A stretch of DNA of 64,000 nt from an uncultured Collinsella sp. (GCA_900540945.1 UQHQ01000006.1:1-64000), one strand, 5' to 3'; shown: positions 1 to 9,338, numbered from the stretch's first letter. The notes: generated from the sequence alone by a model not told the origin. Numbers and translations: made by a program.

Positions 1-40
1 CGGCGGACAAGGGTGGATGGGGCCCCGCGCAGCGTCAAGC

Positions 41-68
41 GGTCCGCCGTTCGGTAGAACGGCGGAAC
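41..68. terminator. Hairpin downstream of the aminotransferase fusion gene
   Basis: A 12-bp stem with a GGTA loop (GGTCCGCCGTTC / GAACGGCGGAAC, one mismatch) lies just past the stop codon of the leftward gene at 72. There is no T-run on the minus strand, so it is a terminator-like or 3'-protecting hairpin at best. Confidence 0.4.
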
Positions 69-71
69 TAA

Positions 72-1592
72 TTAGCTTTGGCGGTAATGGTCAAAGAAGT
101 CGGCGAGGTCTTCGAGGGACTCTTTGAGCACTTCCATGCGCGGCAGGTACACGATGCGGAAGTGGTCGGGCTCACCCCAGTTAAAGCCGCCGCCGCGCGT
201 GATCAGGATCTTCTTCTCGTGCAGCAGGTCGAGGGCAAACTGCTCGTCATCGGTGATGTTGAACTTCTTAACATCCATCTTGGGGAAGATATAGAACGCC
301 GCGCGCGGCTTGACCACCGAGATGCCATCGATCTTGCTGAGTGCCTCATACACAAAGTTGCGCTGCTCGTAGACACGACCGCCGGGGCGGATGTAGTCGT
401 TAACCGACTGATGACCGCCGAGCGCCGTCTGAACGATCGACTGAGCCGGCACGTTGGAGCACAGGCGCATGTTAGAGAGCATGTTGACGCCCACGATGAA
501 GTCGCTCATGCAGCACTGGTTGCCCGAAAGCACCATCCAGCCAATGCGATAGCCCGCGATCATATGCGACTTGGACAGGCCGCTAAAGGTGACGCAGGGC
601 AGGTCGGGAGCAAGCGAGGCAATCGAGACGTGCTCGTAGCCGTCCATGCACAGGCGGTCGTAAATCTCGTCGGAAAAAATCATGAGCTGGTGCCTGCGCG
701 CGATCTCGACAATGCCCTCGAGCACCTCGCGCGGATAGACAGAGCCCGTGGGGTTGTTGGGGTTGATGATGACGAGGGCTTTGGTCGCGCTCGTAATCTT
801 GGACTCCATATCCTCCAGGTCGGGATACCAATCCGCCTGCTCATCGCACAGATAATGTACGGGATGACCGCCAGCAAGGGTTGCGCACGCCGTCCAGAGC
901 GGATAGTCGGGGCTGGGGATCAGAATCTCGTCGCCATTGTCGAGCAACGCGTTCATCGAAAGCTGAATGAGTTCGGACACGCCGTTGCCCGTGTAGATGT
1001 GCTCCATCTGAACATTGGGCAGACCCTTGATCTGCGAGTACTGCATAATCGCCTTGCGCGCGGAGAACAGGCCGCGCGAGTTGGAATAGCCTTCGCAGTC
1101 GGGCAGCTGCTGGCGCATGTCCTTGATGACCTCGTCGGGCGTGCGGAAACCGAAGGGCGCCGGGTTGCCGATATTGAGCTTGAGAATGCGCTCGCCCTCG
1201 TCCTCCATGCGGGCAGCCTCGTCGACGACGGGACCGCGCACGTCATACAGGACGTTATCAAGCTTGGTGGATTTAGAAAAAGTACGCATGGTGGTGCTCC
1301 TTGGAATTTGAGCTGAGGGATGGGGTTCGGGCTTGGAGTCGTTGCGAGGCGATGATGTCTCGCCTTGATCGGCGTCACCGGCAAGCAGCCAGGTAACATC
1401 GACCTCCAAAATGCGGGCGAGCAGCTCTGCCACATCGCGCCGCGGAATCGTCTTGCCACTCACATATTGGCTCATCTGACTCTTGCCGAGTTTTTTGCCG
1501 AGCATCTCCGACGCGCGGATTACGTCCGACTGGCGAACATCGCGATCGGACATAGTCTGCCGCAGGCGATCGCTAAACGTCTCTTGGGCCAC
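72..1592 (-). CDS. XRE-type HTH domain fused to a class I/II PLP aminotransferase (AlaA-like)
   Basis: The 506-residue product has two parts. Residues 1-72 form a lambda-repressor-type helix-turn-helix (SQMSQYVSGK recognition region). From about residue 102 a complete fold-type I aminotransferase follows, with NPNNPTG near residue 280, SDEIYD, and the PLP lysine in GLSKSHMIAGYRIGW (about K341). The enzyme part resembles AlaA-type alanine/glutamate aminotransferases, which interconvert pyruvate and alanine. A GTG start at 1592 is chosen because AAGGAGG lies 5 nt upstream; the frame extends to 1631 without a ribosome site. A second in-frame ATG at 1289 has its own AAGGAG 7 nt upstream and would give the enzyme without the HTH. 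Four GTTCAATT motifs upstream could be its operator. Whether it is a transcription factor, an enzyme or both is not shown by sequence. Confidence 0.85.
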   Translation of the reverse strand: MAQETFSDRLRQTMSDRDVRQSDVIRASEMLGKKLGKSQMSQYVSGKTIPRRDVAELLARILEVDVTWLLAGDADQGETSSPRNDSKPEPHPSAQIPRSTTMRTFSKSTKLDNVLYDVRGPVVDEAARMEDEGERILKLNIGNPAPFGFRTPDEVIKDMRQQLPDCEGYSNSRGLFSARKAIMQYSQIKGLPNVQMEHIYTGNGVSELIQLSMNALLDNGDEILIPSPDYPLWTACATLAGGHPVHYLCDEQADWYPDLEDMESKITSATKALVIINPNNPTGSVYPREVLEGIVEIARRHQLMIFSDEIYDRLCMDGYEHVSIASLAPDLPCVTFSGLSKSHMIAGYRIGWMVLSGNQCCMSDFIVGVNMLSNMRLCSNVPAQSIVQTALGGHQSVNDYIRPGGRVYEQRNFVYEALSKIDGISVVKPRAAFYIFPKMDVKKFNITDDEQFALDLLHEKKILITRGGGFNWGEPDHFRIVYLPRMEVLKESLEDLADFFDHYRQS

Positions 1593-1613
1593 TAGAACCT
1601 CCTTGCTGGCAAA

Positions 1614-1694
1614 GTTCAATTTACAGAACACGAATTGAACCTGAGTTCAATTTAGGCAGCAGTATAGCGCGGCGCATTATCTGGAAGTTCAATT
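1614..1694. promoter_or_regulatory. Four GTTCAATT motifs, possible operator of the HTH-aminotransferase
   Basis: GTTCAATT occurs at 1614-1621, 1645-1652 and 1687-1694, and its complement AATTGAAC at 1633-1640. The middle two make a perfect 8+8 palindrome with a 4-base spacer (CTGA). The cluster spans the start region and leader of the leftward HTH-aminotransferase gene, which suggests autoregulation. The protein-site pairing is inferred. Confidence 0.55.
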
Positions 1695-1754
1695 TCACAA
1701 GAAAATGTACCGAACCCCGAGAATCGTCCCGAGGTGGACAACGGGCACGCGCTT

Positions 1755-2612
1755 TTAGAGATATTCGAGGAAACGAGCCGCCGCAAGCGAAACGTCAGCG
1801 GTGCGGTATATGGCGTTGATCTGCCGATGAGGATGTTCCTCGAGCGGGCGCACGGCAACATCGAACTGGCAGCGGCGCAAGATGAGCGCCGGAAGAATGC
1901 TCACGCCCAGGCCGTGCTCGACCATGGCCATAATCGCATAGTCATCCCAGGTTGACAGCTTAGAGCGTACCGCCAGGCCCGCGCGGCGAAACAGCGGCGT
2001 AATCTCGTCGTCGCTACCCCGTTCTAGCAGAATAAACTGCTCGTTGGCCAAATCGGCAAGGGAGACGACCTCCGCGGTGGCAAGCGAGGAGTCCGCTGAC
2101 ACCACGGCCATCAGCTCGTCTTGCACCAACGACCGTGACGCCATGCCGGCGCCGCGTGGCTCGCGCGGAATAAAGCCCAGGTCGCAGCGGCCTTCCGCCA
2201 CCCATTGCTCAATCTCGGAGTAATCGCCCATCAGCAACTCATAATCGACGTCCGGATGATCGGCGCGAAAGCGCGCAATCACCGGCGGCAGTACATGGGT
2301 CGCCACACTCGAAAACGTACCGATACAGATCTTGCCACGCATGAGCCCCCGCATCTCGTCCACGCGTCGCCGCAAACGAACAAATTCCTCGCATAACGCC
2401 TCGACTGCCGGCATGACCTGCCGCCCGTCGGCAGAAAGCACCACGCCCTCGCGGCTGCGATCAAGCACCTTAAAACCCCAGTCTGCCTCAAGGTCGCCCA
2501 CCATGCGGCTCACGCCCGACTGCGAATAGCTCAACCGCTCTGCAGCACGCGTAAAGCTGCCGGCACGCACCGTCTCGAGCAGCACTTGCATCTTCTGGAT
2601 ATTGGTCTCCAC
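1755..2612 (-). CDS. LysR family transcriptional regulator
   Basis: A LysR-type regulator of 285 residues. The N-terminal winged HTH spans about residues 4-62 (VRAGSFTRAAERLSYSQSGVSRMVGDLE) and is followed by a periplasmic-binding-like effector domain. The GTG at 2612 is preferred because GGTGGAGG lies 6 nt upstream. It is divergent from the EamA transporter at 2731, the classical arrangement for a LysR protein controlling its neighbour. The ligand is unknown. Confidence 0.9.
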   Translation of the reverse strand: METNIQKMQVLLETVRAGSFTRAAERLSYSQSGVSRMVGDLEADWGFKVLDRSREGVVLSADGRQVMPAVEALCEEFVRLRRRVDEMRGLMRGKICIGTFSSVATHVLPPVIARFRADHPDVDYELLMGDYSEIEQWVAEGRCDLGFIPREPRGAGMASRSLVQDELMAVVSADSSLATAEVVSLADLANEQFILLERGSDDEITPLFRRAGLAVRSKLSTWDDYAIMAMVEHGLGVSILPALILRRCQFDVAVRPLEEHPHRQINAIYRTADVSLAAARFLEYL

Positions 2613-2684
2613 GGCACGCCTCCACCTTTGCATGAGTTTTTGTCATGTTTGCCATGCATTATATTCGCTTTTCTTCTAAAACCA

Positions 2685-2701
2685 GTTCACCCATAGTGAA
2701 C
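2685..2701. promoter_or_regulatory. Palindrome in the LysR/EamA intergenic region
   Basis: GTTCAC-CCATA-GTGAAC is a perfect 6+6 palindrome between the divergent lysR and eamA genes. Its position fits a LysR recognition site for the pair. No binding data can be read from the sequence. Confidence 0.4.
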
Positions 2702-2730
2702 ATGTTCGGATATAGAGGGGATGTCAGCGC

Positions 2731-3642
2731 ATGAACAACGGACTGTTTACGTACTTAGCAGCATTGCTATTGTTTGGCTCAAACGGCATCATCGCCGCTG
2801 CCATCGCGCTGCCGAGCTCCGATATCGTGCTCCTGCGCACGTTTTTGGGCGCGCTCTCACTTGTCACCATTCTCGTCATCACCCAACGCCATAGGTTGCA
2901 GGCGCCATCTCGCCCCCGCGAAGCCGCAGCCCTTCTCCTCTCGGGAGCCGCGCTGGGCGCCAGCTGGATTTTTCTGTTCCGCGCCTACCAGACGATCGGC
3001 GTCGGCGTATCCTCGCTGCTGTATTACTGCGGTCCCATCATCGTTATGGCCCTCTCCCCGCTCATTTTTGGCGAGAAGCTGACCGGCGGTAAAATTATCG
3101 GCTTCATAGCCGTCGCCTGCGGCGCCTTCCTCATCGCGGCCCAAGGCCTCGGCGGCAATATGCCCATTGCGGGTATCGCCTGCGGCATCGCCTCGGCCTT
3201 CTGCTATGCATTGATGGTCATTGCCAGCAAGGGAGCGCCACATATCGAAGGTCTCGAGAACTCCACGCTCCAGGTGAGTGCCGCCTTTGTAACCGCGTTG
3301 ATCCTTACGTTCTTCACGCAAGGTGTCCCCTCGTTCCTCTCCCCCAGCATTGCCGCCGGCATCGATTGGCGCGCCGTCGACATGCTCGGCATTGTCAACA
3401 CCGGACTCGGTTGCCTGCTCTACTTTAGCGCCGTCGCCAAACTGCCCGTGCAGACCGTCGCCGTCGTCGGCTACCTTGAGCCGCTTTCGGCCGTCGTGTT
3501 CTCGGCCGTCCTTTTGGGCGAAACCATAACACCGGTCCGCCTGATGGGCGCCGCACTTATCATCGGCGGCGCGATTTTTTGCGAACTCGCCGGCAAACGC
3601 GCAAACGCCAAGGCCGGCATCGCCCAGACAGCACGTGCTTAA
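2731..3642 (+). CDS. EamA/DMT-family transporter
   Basis: A 303-residue integral membrane protein with about ten hydrophobic segments arranged as two EamA repeats; the drug/metabolite transporter family exports amino acids, nucleosides or other metabolites. AGAGGGG lies 10 nt before the ATG. It is transcribed away from the LysR gene that probably controls it. A similar LysR/EamA pair occurs at 37,122-39,049. The substrate cannot be predicted. Confidence 0.88.
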   Translation: MNNGLFTYLAALLLFGSNGIIAAAIALPSSDIVLLRTFLGALSLVTILVITQRHRLQAPSRPREAAALLLSGAALGASWIFLFRAYQTIGVGVSSLLYYCGPIIVMALSPLIFGEKLTGGKIIGFIAVACGAFLIAAQGLGGNMPIAGIACGIASAFCYALMVIASKGAPHIEGLENSTLQVSAAFVTALILTFFTQGVPSFLSPSIAAGIDWRAVDMLGIVNTGLGCLLYFSAVAKLPVQTVAVVGYLEPLSAVVFSAVLLGETITPVRLMGAALIIGGAIFCELAGKRANAKAGIAQTARA

Positions 3643-3677
3643 TAGCCCCTGCTCTGAAATACTACCTGCGTATATGA

Positions 3678-3699
3678 ATAATCCCCAGATGGGGATTAT
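3678..3699. terminator. 9-bp perfect hairpin between eamA and kup
   Basis: ATAATCCCC-AGAT-GGGGATTAT forms a perfect stem with a 4-base loop, 36 nt after the eamA stop. There is no long T-run, so it may be a weak terminator or an element of the kup leader. Confidence 0.4.
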
Positions 3700-3799
3700 T
3701 GTCTAAAACACCCCGATGTGCCAAACTGCTCTTATATATATAAAGATGGCATAAAGGTCTACTGCTCGTGGCAGAGGCCAGATGTCCAAGGGAGTCCAC

Positions 3800-6030
3800 G
3801 TGGCACAGAACAAGCTGGAGGCAAGCCTCCAAGACCAGCGTAGTCAAGGCGGGCATGGAGCCATTCCCCTCTCCGCTGGCATGCTGCTCGTAACGCTCGG
3901 CGTCGTCTATGGCGACATCGGCACGAGCCCCATGTACACCATGAAATCAATCGTCGCCAACAACGGCGGCATCGGTACCGTCAGCGAGGACATGATCTTG
4001 GGCGCGCTCTCGCTCGTCATCTGGACCATGACACTCGTGACCACGGTCAAGTACGTTGTAATCGCCATGAAGGCCGACAACCATAACGAAGGCGGCATCT
4101 TCGCCCTGTTCAGTCTCGTGCGTAAGGTGGCGCCGTGGCTGATTCTCCCCGCCATGATCGGCGGCGCGGCGCTGCTCGCCGGCGGCACCCTCCCCCCGCC
4201 GTCACGGTTACCACGGCCATCGAGGGCTTGCGCACCATCGAGTGGGGCCACGCGCTTTTGGGCGACGGCCAGACCAATGTGATTATCATCACCATCATCA
4301 TTATCTGCGGCCTATTTGCCATGCAGCGCGCCGGCACCTCGTCAATCGGCAAGCTGTTCGGCCCGCTTATGACGCTATGGTTCCTGTTCCTGGCGGGCGC
4401 CGGCCTGTTCAACATGCTCGGCAACCTGTCCATCTTGCGCGCGCTCAACCCCATCCGCGGCATCATGTTCCTGTTCTCGCCCATCAACCACTCGGGCATC
4501 ATGGTGCTCGGCTTCGTCTTCCTGTCGACGACCGGCGCCGAGGCGCTCTATTCGGATATGGGTCACGTGGGCAAGGCTAACATTTACGCATCCTGGCCGT
4601 TCGTAAAGGCGGCCCTCATCCTTAACTATCTGGGTCAGGGCGCTTGGCTGCTCGCCAACAACTCCAATCCCCAGATGCTCGCGATGGATATCGTCAACCC
4701 GTTCTATATGATGCTTCCCGAGCCCCTGCGCCCCTTTGCCATCGTGCTTTCGGCCGTAGCGGCCATCATCGCCTCGCAGGCGCTCATTACCGGCTCGTTC
4801 TCGCTGGTATCCGAGGCAACCCGTCTCAACCTTATGCCGCATCTGCGCATCCACTACCCCAGCGACACCAAGGGCCAGCTCTATATTCCGCTCGTCAACA
4901 ACATCATGTGGGTCGGCTGCATCTTCATCGTGCTGTTGTTCCAAAACTCCGAGCGCATGGAGAGCGCCTACGGCCTCGCGATTACCGTGACCATGCTCAT
5001 GACCACGACGCTTTTGACGAGCTACATCGCCGGCATCCTCAAGCACAAGCTGGGTGCCTGCGTCTTCGCCCTGCTCTTTGGTGCCATTGAGCTATGCTTC
5101 TTCGCCTCGTGCCTCACCATGTTCTTTGACGGCGGCTACGTTATGATCTTCCTGGCGGCACTGCTGTTTGGCCTTATGTACGTGTGGCGTCGCGGCACCG
5201 CCATCGAGCGCACGCAGACGATTCTGCTGCCCGTCTCCAAGTACATCGACCAGCTCAATCGCCTGCGCAATGACGAGACCTATCCCGTGCTCGCTGACAA
5301 TCTGGTATTTCTCACCAACAGCCCCGACCCGCTCACGCTCGACCGCGATGTGCTCTATTCCATCCTGGACAAGCACCCCAAGCGCGCCAAGGCATATTGG
5401 TTCATCAACGTGCACGTTACCGACGAGCCCTATACGCACGAGTATTCCGTTGAGACCTTTGGCACAGACTTCCTGTTCCGCGTGCGCTTGAACCTGGGCT
5501 TTAAGGTCAATCAGCGCATCAACGCCTACCTGCGCCAGATCGTTGGCGACCTGATGGCATCGGGTGAGTTGCCACCGCAGCATCACACCTACTCCATCTA
5601 CGAGACACGCGGCAACGTGGGCGACTTCCGTTTTTGCATGCTGCGCAAGATGCTTGCCCCCGAAACGGACATCAACCGAAACGACCATCGCGTCATGGCC
5701 ATCAAGTACGCCGTCCGCCGCGCCTGCGGAAGCCCGGCACGCTGGTACGGTCTTGAGAACTCGGCCATCATCATCGAGTACGTGCCGCTCTTTGCCCGCA
5801 TGCGCCCGGCCGTTAAGCTCGTGCGTACCCAGGTGCCGCTCGAGACCCAGATCGAAGAGGCCGAGGAAATGGAAGTCGACATCTTCTCGGACGACTTGGT
5901 CAACGGCAACGAGGCCGGTAGGGACATGAACGTCGATCCCACCGAGCTGCTCGAGAGCGTCGCCGATACGCCCGAGCAACAACAGCTCGACGGACTCGAG
6001 AGCACCCAACTCAACGACGCCAACTTCTAG
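3800..6030 (+). pseudogene. kup: Kup-type potassium uptake protein, interrupted by a frameshift near 4192
   Basis: The gene encodes a KUP/HAK potassium-proton symporter: GVVYGDIGTSPMYT near the start, about twelve membrane segments, then a long cytoplasmic tail. Reading changes frame inside CTCCCCCCGCC at 4190-4200. The first frame ends at 4282; the rest is open in another frame to 6030. Restoring one base (the family has GTLTPAVTV here; CTC-ACC-CCC-GCC would need one A) gives a continuous protein of about 743 residues, close to normal for the family. The GTG at 3800 has AAGGGAG 5 nt upstream; an in-frame ATG at 3782 is possible. The long intact downstream frame argues for a recent mutation, a homopolymer sequencing error, or slippage in the C6 run. 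Confidence 0.85.
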
Positions 6031-6051
6031 CGACGTCACAAATCAACGACA

Positions 6052-6085
6052 GCGGCCCTGCACCTCACGAGAGACGCAGGGCCGC
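6052..6085. terminator. Bidirectional hairpin between convergent kup and bsh-like genes
   Basis: GCGGCCCTGC and GCAGGGCCGC form a 10-bp GC-rich stem with a 14-base loop between two convergent genes. No strong T-run follows on either strand. Confidence 0.5.
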
Positions 6086-6109
6086 CTTGCATTGCAGTAA
6101 AGCCAACGG

Positions 6110-7075
6110 CTACGAACGACGCGGCTCGGGAACCACGAGCCTATCGGGGCTCGCGCCCTCGGCATCCATCAGGCTCACGTAGCGAATCGACGGATCCTCA
6201 TACATCGCGTAGTAATAATTGCCCGTGCGCGCGCTATAGCATCCGGTGTAGATAGTCTTCTCGAACTTGCCATCGCCCATCCTGGACGCTCCCTCGGTCA
6301 TCACCACGCCCTCGAGCGAGCGGAACATGCGGACGACGTTTTCGGCCTCACTCTCCTTTTGCGGATAATTGGCATTGAGGTACGCCGCCTTTACAAAACG
6401 GCTCGGCGAATAGCAGTCACCCGGAATACCGCGCATGCCGGCACCCGCACCATAGGGCTTGAGCTCGGCGCCACGCCATGTCGCCGTCTGCGGAAAATCG
6501 CTTGTGGCGGTGATATAGGTGCGGAGGTTTTCCATGTGCCACGGGAAGGTGGGCTGATTGGCAAGGGTGTCGACCGGATCGTCGTATACATGCAGGCCAT
6601 CAGCCATCATCTCGACCACGATGCTGCGCTGGCTGTCGCCGATAATCCAATGGAGCAGCGACACACCCAGCCCCTCTCCGGCAGATTTGGCGACAATCAC
6701 CGTGTCGCGCAGCGCGGCCTCGACCTCATCGACCGTCGAGAACGTCGCTGCCACCCACAGGGGAAACTCATAGGCCGCGATATTGGTCTTTCCATCAACC
6801 GGCCCCTCGGCATACTCGGCATAGCCCGGGAAATTGAGACCCGCCACGGCGAGGCCCGCATCGTTGCCGCAATCGAAGAACATAGGGTAGTTCTTGTAAT
6901 CGATGCACATACCGATTACCGCGTGTGCCGCTGTCGCGTCGTCGATAAACGAATACGGAATCTGAAACCCGCACGGCATCACGCGAACCTGTTGGCCGTA
7001 GTCAAAGCTCCAATCGAGGTTGCGGCCCAGATACATATGGCCAGAATTATCGGTAAATCGAATGCTCGTACACAT
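6110..7075 (-). CDS. Choloylglycine hydrolase family protein, probable bile salt hydrolase
   Basis: The 321-residue protein belongs to the Ntn-hydrolase family that hydrolyses conjugated bile salts or penicillin V. The start at 7075 (AGGAGG 4 nt upstream) places Cys2 directly after the initiator Met, so removal of Met exposes the catalytic N-terminal cysteine. The other expected active-site residues are present: R18 (LGRNLDW), D21, N81 (AGLNFPGYAEY), N173 (NQPTFPWHMENL) and R226 (YSPSRF). AGLNFPGYA and the PTF-HMENL stretch favour bile salt hydrolase over penicillin acylase. It has no signal peptide, so it should act in the cytoplasm. Conjugate preference cannot be assigned. Confidence 0.88.
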   Translation of the reverse strand: MCTSIRFTDNSGHMYLGRNLDWSFDYGQQVRVMPCGFQIPYSFIDDATAAHAVIGMCIDYKNYPMFFDCGNDAGLAVAGLNFPGYAEYAEGPVDGKTNIAAYEFPLWVAATFSTVDEVEAALRDTVIVAKSAGEGLGVSLLHWIIGDSQRSIVVEMMADGLHVYDDPVDTLANQPTFPWHMENLRTYITATSDFPQTATWRGAELKPYGAGAGMRGIPGDCYSPSRFVKAAYLNANYPQKESEAENVVRMFRSLEGVVMTEGASRMGDGKFEKTIYTGCYSARTGNYYYAMYEDPSIRYVSLMDAEGASPDRLVVPEPRRS

Positions 7076-7207
7076 AGCGCCTCCTAGCTTTACGTTCTTG
7101 CTAAGGTTATTGTCACCAAACAAAAAGGCGCTAAACACAAAAGCCCGGACATGACAACAATGTCACGCCCGGACCAAAGCACCGGTTCAATCCCCGATCA
7201 AATCGTC

Positions 7208-7627
7208 CTAGACGAGTTTACCGAGACAGTGATCAATCATGTGTTGAACCATCTGCGCCTCAAAGCCCGCGTAGTCGCGGCGGCACTCCTTCATCTTGCC
7301 GTCGACGATCACGTCATAAGCAACCTTGCACTTGATGTAGCGCGTGGACTTGGTGATCTCGTCGTGCGTCAGGCAGCTCTCCTCCATCTTGCTGGCGCCC
7401 AGACCAAACACCAGACGGGGGTTGTAGAGTACGTGGGGCTCACCGGCGTCGTCCAGATAGACGCAGACCTTCTTGGTGACGCCGATCTGGTTGGCAGCAA
7501 GGCAGCCGGCATCATCGAGTGACTTGATGGTATCGATCAGGTCCTGAGCAACCGACTCGTCCTCGACGGTCGCAACCTCGCAACGCTGAGACAGAATAGC
7601 CTCGTCGTGGCAGAGCTCTTTAATCAT
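7208..7627 (-). CDS. Peptide deformylase-like protein with altered catalytic motif
   Basis: At 139 residues this is a short member of the peptide deformylase fold. All three motifs can be placed, but each is changed: the first reads GCLAANQ (family GxGLAAxQ), the second ESCLT (family EGCLS, metal-ligand C85 kept), and the third HMIDH at residues 129-133. The metal-binding histidines are kept, but the general-base glutamate of HExxH is methionine. Classical deformylase activity is therefore doubtful. The ATG at 7627 has GGAGG 5 nt upstream. It may be a metal-binding paralogue with another role; an essential deformylase would be expected elsewhere in the genome. Confidence 0.8.
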   Translation of the reverse strand: MIKELCHDEAILSQRCEVATVEDESVAQDLIDTIKSLDDAGCLAANQIGVTKKVCVYLDDAGEPHVLYNPRLVFGLGASKMEESCLTHDEITKSTRYIKCKVAYDVIVDGKMKECRRDYAGFEAQMVQHMIDHCLGKLV

Positions 7628-7820
7628 ACGTTCCTCCATAGGGGTCGTTGTAACCGCTTAAGTATACGGTACCCACACATTTTCATGCGAAAAATACCGT
7701 CCGTCTGCTACAAAGCGCCGAACATCAACATGCGAGGAACAACAGCGTCGTAAAGGGGCTATAGTAGTTGAGTTCGTGTCAATCGGCCTAAACTCGGGGC
7801 CGAACAAGGAAAGGGTATGC

Positions 7821-9131
7821 ATGGACGAACTTTTTCACGTCAGTGAGCGCAAGTCCACAATCGGGACCGAACTCCGCGCTGGACTGACAACATTCCTGGC
7901 GATGGCCTACATCATCGCCGTCAACCCCGCGGTGCTCTCGGGCGCTGGCATCGATGCGGGAGCGCTCGCCTGCGCCACCTGCCTGGGCGCCGGCATCATG
8001 ACCATCTGCATGGGCATCTTCGCCAACCGCCCGCTCGCCTGCGCGTCGGGCTTAGGCGTCAACGCGATGATCGCTGGAATCACCACCACCGTCTGCGGCG
8101 GTGACTGGCACGTGGCCATGAGCGTCATCTTCCTTGAGGGCGTCGTCATCTTGCTGCTCGTGCTTTGTGGCCTGCGCGAGGCCATCATGGACGCCATCCC
8201 GGTTGTCCTGCGTCACGCCATCTCGGTGGGTCTGGGCCTGTTTATCGCCATGATCGGCCTGTGCGACGCTGGCATCATCACCGCTGGCGCCGGTACGCTC
8301 GTCGGCCTGGGCGACATCGCCTCCCCCACCTTTATCGTCGGCATCATCTCCATCGTCGTGACGGTTGCCCTGGCTTCCCGCAACGTGCCGGGCTCGCTGC
8401 TCATCGGCATCATCGTCGCCGTTATCGCCGGTATCCCGCTGGGCGTCACCCACGCCCCCGAGGGCCTCATCGCCCCGCTCGACTTCTCGAGCATCGGTGG
8501 CCCCATCGCCGACGCCGGCGGCGTGCCCGCCATCGTCAAGGTCCTTACCGACCCCGCGCTCCTCGTCATCTCGTTCTCGCTGCTCATGAGTGACTTCTTC
8601 GACACCATGGGCACCGCGATGGCCGTGGCCAAGCAGGGCGAGTTCCTCACCGACGACGGCAACGTCGAGAATATCAAGGAGATCCTGATCGTCGACTCCG
8701 CCGCCGCTGCTGTGGGCGGTTTCATGGGCGTCTCCTCCATCACCACCTTCGTCGAGTCCACCTCTGGCGCAGCCGACGGTGGCCGCACGGGCCTCACCTC
8801 CGTCACCACCGGCGTGCTGTTCATTCTCGCCGCGTTCTTCTCCCCCATCGTCACCATCGTTTCCAGCGCCGCCACCTGCGGTGCTCTGGTCTACGTCGGC
8901 TACCTCATGATGAGCGAGGCCTCCGAGATCGACTGGTCCGACGTGTCGCAGGGTTTCCCGGCGTTCATGATTGTCGCCGGCGTGCCCTTCACCTACTCCA
9001 TCTCTGCCGGCATCGGTCTGGGCTTTATCGCCTACGTGGTCGTCGCGCTCTTTAAGGGCGAGGCCTCCAAGATCAAGCCGCTCATGTGGATCGCAGCCCT
9101 CGCCTTCCTCGTCTACTTCTTTGTAGCGTAG
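7821..9131 (+). CDS. NCS2/AzgA-like purine (guanine/hypoxanthine/adenine) permease
   Basis: A 436-residue polytopic membrane protein of the NCS2 AzgA/PbuG branch, which imports purine bases with protons. Family motifs include AGLTTFLAMAYIIAVNP near the start, ACATCLGAGIMT, and SDFFDTMGTAMAV in the second half. The ATG at 7821 is preceded by AAGGAAAGG; an upstream GTG in frame at 7776 lacks a ribosome site. It appears monocistronic, with a strong terminator after it. No purine riboswitch was recognised in the leader. Confidence 0.9.
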   Translation: MDELFHVSERKSTIGTELRAGLTTFLAMAYIIAVNPAVLSGAGIDAGALACATCLGAGIMTICMGIFANRPLACASGLGVNAMIAGITTTVCGGDWHVAMSVIFLEGVVILLLVLCGLREAIMDAIPVVLRHAISVGLGLFIAMIGLCDAGIITAGAGTLVGLGDIASPTFIVGIISIVVTVALASRNVPGSLLIGIIVAVIAGIPLGVTHAPEGLIAPLDFSSIGGPIADAGGVPAIVKVLTDPALLVISFSLLMSDFFDTMGTAMAVAKQGEFLTDDGNVENIKEILIVDSAAAAVGGFMGVSSITTFVESTSGAADGGRTGLTSVTTGVLFILAAFFSPIVTIVSSAATCGALVYVGYLMMSEASEIDWSDVSQGFPAFMIVAGVPFTYSISAGIGLGFIAYVVVALFKGEASKIKPLMWIAALAFLVYFFVA

Positions 9132-9157
9132 CGGCAAAGCTGCCAAAGCAGAACACC

Positions 9158-9199
9158 AAAGCGCGGAGCCGCATCGAGCGGCTCCGCGCTTTTCTTTTA
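9158..9199 (+). terminator. Rho-independent terminator after the purine permease
   Basis: A 15-bp perfect GC-rich stem (9158-9172 with 9178-9192, loop ATCGA) is followed by TTCTTTT. Confidence 0.9.
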
Positions 9200-9338
9200 A
9201 AGCCAGGCAACGCACGGACGCGCGATGTATTGCTTCCCGAGTTTTGGACATTTTGCCCTCAAAACGGCACTACCGCCGGCTACATCCTGCAGATATGCTG
9301 GGCGTAATCGCATAGGCCCTATGAGGATGGGAGTAACC

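Noticed and set aside
53..68. GGTAGAACGGCGGAAC occurs at 53-68 and again at 19,894-19,909
   Set aside because: Only two copies, one in coding DNA; no third copy or structure in common, so probably chance or a minor repeat.
78..1316. 412-codon frame on the plus strand opposite the aminotransferase
   Set aside because: Shadow of the high-GC gene on the minus strand; no ribosome site and no recognisable domain.
7640..7820. Possible purine riboswitch before the NCS2 permease
   Set aside because: The conserved purine aptamer loops could not be found in the leader.
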